Assembly (NCBI GenBank): GCA_001805165.1
Contig: MHEI01000025.1
Span: 3,448-11,802, forward strand
Source of the DNA: Nitrospirae bacterium RBG_16_43_11
Lineage (GTDB): Bacteria > Nitrospirota > 9FT-COMBO-42-15 > HDB-SIOI813
Length of the DNA: 8,355 nt
Direction: 5' to 3'
Part shown: piece by piece, positions 5,297-8,355 of the stretch
Position numbering within the stretch: position 1 is the first letter of the stretch
How the letters are laid out: each line of letters starts with the position of its first letter
Notes under the pieces: model-generated
Databases searched by the model: none
Seen by the model: the letters and a program-made list of their open reading frames with translations, nothing else
Told to the model about the DNA's origin: nothing
Program-made: the position numbers and the translations under genes

Positions 5297-6056
5297 GGAT
5301 TAGCCCCTCTTCAAGTTTTTTAAGGTCTTCAGGTGTATCTATCCTGTGCGAATTATGCAGAGTTTCTTTTAACTTTATTTTATATCCACACTCCATTGCC
5401 CTGAGCTGTTCAAGTTTTTCAAGTTCCTCAAGTCTTGCAGTTGGAAGTGTACCGAATTGTAGAATGAAATCGCGCCTGTAGGCATATATGCCAAGGTGCT
5501 TATAATATGTGTTCCCAGGAAACTCAGCCTGGAACTTAGAATGATCCGCCATGTCACGGATATAAGGGATAGGAGAACGGGAAAAATATAGTGCGAAACC
5601 GGAATTATCAGTAACAACTTTCACAACATTTCTGTCCGCTAATTCTTCCGGTGTAGTAATCTCTTTTTTTAAACTACCCATATTTATGGATGTATCCTCT
5701 TCCATCATCTGAATCAGTTCATCTATCATTTCAGGTCCCTGCAGTATTTCATCTGCCTGGAGATTGACTATGATCTTATTACTTAGTTTTTGCGAGACTT
5801 CTGCGCAGCGGTCTGAACCTGTCCTCAGATTAGATGATGTCATTACGACATTACCACCGAACCCCTTTACCGTATCATATATCTTCTGTTCATCGGTTGC
5901 AACAATAACATTGTCAGCATGTTTTGAGAGGATAGCAGCCTCGTATATCCACTGGATAACAGGTTTTGAGCCTATAGAAACCAATACCTTTCCCGGGAAT
6001 CTGGTTGAGCTGTATCGTGCCGGGATGATTATTGCGGCTTTATTGGAAATTTTCAT
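5289..6056 (-). CDS. kdsB: 3-deoxy-manno-octulosonate cytidylyltransferase (CMP-Kdo synthetase)
   Basis: KdsB activates Kdo with CTP to CMP-Kdo in the cytosol, the donor used by Kdo transferases on lipid A. The 255-residue protein starts close to the nucleotide-binding motif IIPARYSSTRFPGK (10-23). TDE (54-56) and SDRCAEV (81-87) follow, then NLQADEILQGPEMID (98-112), where Asp102 is the expected Mg ligand. YFSRSPIPY (157-165), KHLGIYAYRRDF (186-197), LEKLEQLRAME (212-222) and RIDTPEDL (238-245, Asp240 the second expected Mg ligand) complete the fold. The family consensus at the metal site is QGDEP; here it reads QADEI, so two neighbouring positions deviate while the acidic residues stay. The stop is TAG, overlapping the first codons of pyrG by 8 bases. 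The neighbouring pyrG supplies its CTP. The start shares TAATG with the rfaE1 stop, and an AGGA sits only two bases away, which favours reinitiation. Confidence 0.95.
   Translation of the reverse strand: MKISNKAAIIIPARYSSTRFPGKVLVSIGSKPVIQWIYEAAILSKHADNVIVATDEQKIYDTVKGFGGNVVMTSSNLRTGSDRCAEVSQKLSNKIIVNLQADEILQGPEMIDELIQMMEEDTSINMGSLKKEITTPEELADRNVVKVVTDNSGFALYFSRSPIPYIRDMADHSKFQAEFPGNTYYKHLGIYAYRRDFILQFGTLPTARLEELEKLEQLRAMECGYKIKLKETLHNSHRIDTPEDLKKLEEGLIHG
5304..5309 (-). promoter_or_regulatory. Ribosome binding site of pyrG inside the end of kdsB
   Basis: GAGGGG on the minus strand lies seven bases before the ATG at 5296. It supports that ATG as the pyrG start even though it sits 8 bases inside the kdsB coding region. 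The resulting N-terminus, MDSDSVKAKFIFVTGG, reaches the conserved synthetase start at the expected distance. Confidence 0.7.
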
Positions 6057-7054
6057 TATCCTATGTGAGCCTGAGTTTCTACGCTATCAGTTATAGCTGT
6101 GATGAGATTATCCTGATGTACCGTAGCTGTTCCAACAATCCCCACTACTATACCACCGGCATAGTTAGCAAGCCTTGCTGCATCCTTTAGTGATGCCCCT
6201 GCGGCAATCGCCAGTGCAAGTGTGCTTACAACTGTATCTCCGGCTCCGGTAACGTCATAAACATCTCTTGCAACAGCAGGGATGTGGGTTATATCACCTT
6301 TTTTCTCAAAAAGGCTCATCCCATGCTCACTGCGTGTTATGAGTACAGCTTCAGCATTTGCCTGGCTAAGAAGGATATTGCCGGCTTTGTATAGAGATTC
6401 CTTATCTGTGATAGTAATTCCTGATGCTGCTGATGCTTCAGTGGTGTTTGGTGTTATAACAGTTGCCCCTGTATAGTAATCAAAATGTTTAAGTTTGGGG
6501 TCCACGACGATACACATATTATATTCAAGCGCTAATTGCAGGACATTCTTTACAAGACTCCTTGTTACAACTCCTTTTGCATAATCAGACAGCACAACTA
6601 CTTTTATATCGTTGATATGTGTCCTGATATAATCCAGCATCAGATCCTGAGTTTGTAATGATATTTCTCCTCTGCTTTCATGATCAAAACGCACCACATG
6701 CTGATTATGGGCTATAACGCGTGTCTTTTTTGATGTAGGACGCCCCTCTTCAACAATTATTCCATCAGTGTTGATACCAATTGACCTGAGATTACCGGTG
6801 ATCCACCGTCCCATATCATCATCACCGACAACACCGCATATCCTTACCTTACCTTCCAGAGAATGGATATTGTTGGCTACATTCCCCGCCCCGCCAAGCA
6901 TAAAACTTTCTCTCTGAACATCAACGATTGGAACCGGCGCTTCGGGAGAAATACGCTCAACCTTACCCCATATGTAATGATCAGCAATGATGTCACCAAT
7001 TATAAGGACTGTCGCCTTATTAAATTCGCTGATATATTTTGCCAGGTATTTCAT
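6056..7054 (-). CDS. rfaE1: D-glycero-beta-D-manno-heptose-7-phosphate kinase (kinase-only RfaE/HldE N-domain)
   Basis: This cytosolic ribokinase/PfkB-family enzyme phosphorylates heptose-7-phosphate at C1 to the 1,7-bisphosphate, an early step towards ADP-L-glycero-D-manno-heptose for the LPS inner core. The 332-residue protein shows ERISPEAPVP (33-42), typical of RfaE, and the sugar-site glycine motif GGAGNVA (54-60). VVDPKLKHFDYY lies near 183-194, with TPNTTEA at 201-207. The PfkB signature DVTGAGDT (267-274) carries the catalytic base Asp273. The length fits a kinase alone: the cytidylyltransferase-like half of E. coli HldE (about 477 aa) is absent and must be a separate rfaE2/hldC gene elsewhere. 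The ATG start at 7054 follows a 33-bp gap with an AGAGG site. The stop overlaps the kdsB start by one base (TAATG). Other PfkB sugar kinases are less likely because ERISPEAPVP is RfaE-like. Confidence 0.93.
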   Translation of the reverse strand: MKYLAKYISEFNKATVLIIGDIIADHYIWGKVERISPEAPVPIVDVQRESFMLGGAGNVANNIHSLEGKVRICGVVGDDDMGRWITGNLRSIGINTDGIIVEEGRPTSKKTRVIAHNQHVVRFDHESRGEISLQTQDLMLDYIRTHINDIKVVVLSDYAKGVVTRSLVKNVLQLALEYNMCIVVDPKLKHFDYYTGATVITPNTTEASAASGITITDKESLYKAGNILLSQANAEAVLITRSEHGMSLFEKKGDITHIPAVARDVYDVTGAGDTVVSTLALAIAAGASLKDAARLANYAGGIVVGIVGTATVHQDNLITAITDSVETQAHIG

Positions 7055-7065
7055 TCTTTCATGCC

Positions 7066-7086
7066 TCTGACTCCTGACTTATGACT
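7066..7086 (-). repeat. Three imperfect 7-bp tandem repeats (AGTCAnn) in the lepB-rfaE1 gap
   Basis: Read on the minus strand, the 33-bp gap between the lepB stop and the rfaE1 start begins with three consecutive heptamers, AGTCATA, AGTCAGG and AGTCAGA. They share AGTCA and vary in the last two bases. The middle and last copies supply AGGAG-like and AGAGG purine tracts. The AGAGG lies about nine bases before the rfaE1 ATG and probably serves as its ribosome binding site. The repeat is short, and whether it is a dispersed element cannot be told from one copy. Confidence 0.5.
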
Positions 7087-7087
7087 G

Positions 7088-7714
7088 TTACTTGATTAAC
7101 ATACTTATCCTGTTCCACCTGACCCAGCTATCTTCCCCATCCCATGACCAGTATATTATAAATGCCTTACCTCTTATTTTATTCAGTTTGACAAAACCCC
7201 AGTAGCGGCTGTCAAGACTGAAATCCCTGTTGTCTCCCATTACAAAGTAAGAGTCTTCCGGAACGGTTATCGGTCCAAGGTTATCCCGCGGCTGGATTGC
7301 TGAGGGATATAACATGGGATCACTATGGGCTGCAAATTGTTCGTCTACGAATTTTCCATTGATGTACAGCTTCTTCTCTTTAATCTCGAGTTTGTCACCG
7401 GGTTGTCCCACTACACGCTTAATAAAATCCTTTTTTTCGTCCTCCGGGAATTTAAATACTATTATGTCGCCATACTTTGGATTCTTAAAAGGTATTATAA
7501 TCTTATCCGTAAAAGGTATTTTTACGCCGTAGATAAATTTATTAACTAAGATGTGATCACCGATCATCAGGGTTGGTATCATTGAACCTGATGGTATTTT
7601 AAATGCCTGCACAATAAATGCCTTGATAATAAGGGCCATAATTACGGCAATAAGGATAGACTCAATGTACTCCCTGATTATGTGTTTTTTCTTCTTGGTA
7701 TTTTTATTTTCCAT
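7088..7714 (-). CDS. lepB: Signal peptidase I (leader peptidase)
   Basis: This inner-membrane serine protease of the S26 family removes signal peptides from Sec- and Tat-exported proteins on the periplasmic side. The 208-residue product has a lysine-rich N-terminus (residues 3-10) and one predicted membrane segment at about 17-37. The catalytic serine motif PSGSM follows, with Ser44 as nucleophile. The general-base lysine is Lys99 in DFIKRVVGQPGD, and the conserved box GDNRDFSLDSR spans 160-170. It is shorter than E. coli LepB (324 aa, two TM segments) and matches the compact one-TM form common in other bacteria. The ATG start is four bases after the lepA stop. The only purine-rich site (AGGTGA in the lepA end) is rather far upstream, so coupling to lepA translation is likely. 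The lepA-lepB pair is common across bacteria. Confidence 0.97.
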   Translation of the reverse strand: MENKNTKKKKHIIREYIESILIAVIMALIIKAFIVQAFKIPSGSMIPTLMIGDHILVNKFIYGVKIPFTDKIIIPFKNPKYGDIIVFKFPEDEKKDFIKRVVGQPGDKLEIKEKKLYINGKFVDEQFAAHSDPMLYPSAIQPRDNLGPITVPEDSYFVMGDNRDFSLDSRYWGFVKLNKIRGKAFIIYWSWDGEDSWVRWNRISMLIK

Positions 7715-7718
7715 ATAA

Positions 7719-8355
7719 TTAATCTTTCACCTGAAGTATCGCCAGAAATGCCTCCTGCGGGATCTCTACACTTCCAAACTGCTTCATTCGCTTTTTCCCT
7801 TTCTTCTGTTTTTCCAATAATTTTCTCTTTCTTGAGATGTCACCGCCGTAACACTTTGCAATAACATTTTTCTTTAATGCCTTTACAGTCTCTCTTGCAA
7901 TTATCTTTCCTCCGATTGCAGCCTGTATTATAACCTCAAACATCTGCCTTGGGATTAGCTCCTTGATCTTTTCCGCAAGCATCCTACCCCTTGGTTCTGC
8001 CTTATCCTTGTGTGTGATGACTGATAATGCATCAACAATCTCGCCGTTCAGGAGTATATCGAGACGTATTACATCCGAATCCCTGTAGCCTATTAATTCA
8101 TAGTCAAGGGAAGCATATCCCTTTGAAATTGATTTGAGTTTGTCATAGAAGTCGAGGACTATCTCATTGAGCGGCAATTCATATGTCAGCATCATCCTTT
8201 CCTTGCTTATGTACTTTATCTCTCTTTGAATACCACGGCGTTCCTGACAAAGCCCGAGAATGTTCCCAATATATTCGGCAGGCGCTATGATGGTAGCAAG
8301 GATAAACGGTTCTTCAAATAACGCTATGTTCTGGGGAGGCGGCAGCGCTGCCGGA
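7719..8355 (-). CDS. lepA: Elongation factor 4 (LepA), C-terminal part, 5' end outside the window
   Basis: LepA/EF4 is a ribosome-associated translational GTPase implicated in back-translocation and ribosome assembly. The frame is open to the right edge and gives 211 residues, roughly the last third of a protein usually about 600 residues long. The GTPase domain lies outside the window. The first visible residues (after PAALPPPQ) enter the EF-G domain V-like region with the family motif YIGNILGLCQERRG, followed by LTYELPLNEIVLDFYDKLKS and GYASLDYELIGYR. The LepA-specific C-terminal domain follows, with AAIGGKIIARETVKALKK, AKCYGGDISRKRKLLEKQK and GKKRMKQFGSVEIPQEAF near the end. These motifs separate LepA from EF-G and TypA. 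The stop is TAA, four bases before the lepB start, so lepB is probably co-transcribed. Nothing looks broken. The family call is very secure; only the N-terminus is unseen. Confidence 0.97.
   Translation of the reverse strand, partial: PAALPPPQNIALFEEPFILATIIAPAEYIGNILGLCQERRGIQREIKYISKERMMLTYELPLNEIVLDFYDKLKSISKGYASLDYELIGYRDSDVIRLDILLNGEIVDALSVITHKDKAEPRGRMLAEKIKELIPRQMFEVIIQAAIGGKIIARETVKALKKNVIAKCYGGDISRKRKLLEKQKKGKKRMKQFGSVEIPQEAFLAILQVKD

Noticed and set aside
8340..8353. 14-bp perfect palindrome CGGCAGCGCTGCCG in lepA
   Set aside because: It encodes part of the Pro/Ala-rich run before a conserved LepA region and is locally GC-rich; it is explained by codons, with no sign of an operator.
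1..8355. A new defence, mobile or other undescribed multi-gene system
   Set aside because: All ten genes fall clearly in known housekeeping or envelope families; there is no transposase, integrase, toxin, nuclease or unknown gene cassette in the window.

Overview
The window is one densely packed, entirely minus-strand gene cluster from a Gram-negative bacterium that makes lipopolysaccharide. The Kdo and heptose genes require an outer membrane with LPS. By eye the DNA is AT-leaning. The run kdsB-pyrG-kdsA-kdsD-kdsC, together with a PlsY-type acyltransferase, a kinase-only RfaE and a metal-type KdsA, recalls deltaproteobacterial or Nitrospirota-like lineages. That placement is from memory of gene order and is not proved here.

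In transcription order, from the right edge to the left: lepA (3' part only, entering from the right), lepB (signal peptidase I), rfaE1 (heptose-7-phosphate kinase), kdsB (CMP-Kdo synthetase), pyrG (CTP synthase), kdsA (Kdo-8-phosphate synthase), kdsD (arabinose-5-phosphate isomerase), kdsC (Kdo-8-phosphate phosphatase), pgsA (phosphatidylglycerophosphate synthase) and plsY (glycerol-3-phosphate acyltransferase, running off the left edge). Most junctions overlap or are a few bases apart (GTGA, ATGA and TAATG type). Only two gaps exceed 30 bp: lepB-rfaE1 (33 bp) and kdsA-kdsD (101 bp). No stretch longer than 300 bp lacks a gene. I found no convincing promoter, terminator, tRNA, rRNA, IS element or CRISPR array.

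The genes form a coherent envelope-building unit. KdsD, KdsA and KdsC make Kdo from ribulose-5-phosphate and PEP. PyrG supplies CTP and KdsB activates Kdo with it, while RfaE1 starts the ADP-heptose branch of the inner core. PgsA and PlsY act in phospholipid synthesis, and LepB matures exported proteins.

The enzymes are ordinary members of known families, and I see no clear new multi-gene system. Three things deserve a second look. (1) The plsY frame does not stop at the usual PlsY C-terminus. It reads through into a signal-peptide-like segment and a further domain leaving the window. (2) A perfect 12-bp inverted repeat, extendable to 15 bp with one bulge, sits exactly over the pgsA stop/plsY start overlap. 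(3) A large inverted repeat built of 9-bp CGCAGAG units fills the kdsA-kdsD gap just upstream of the kdsD ribosome binding site.
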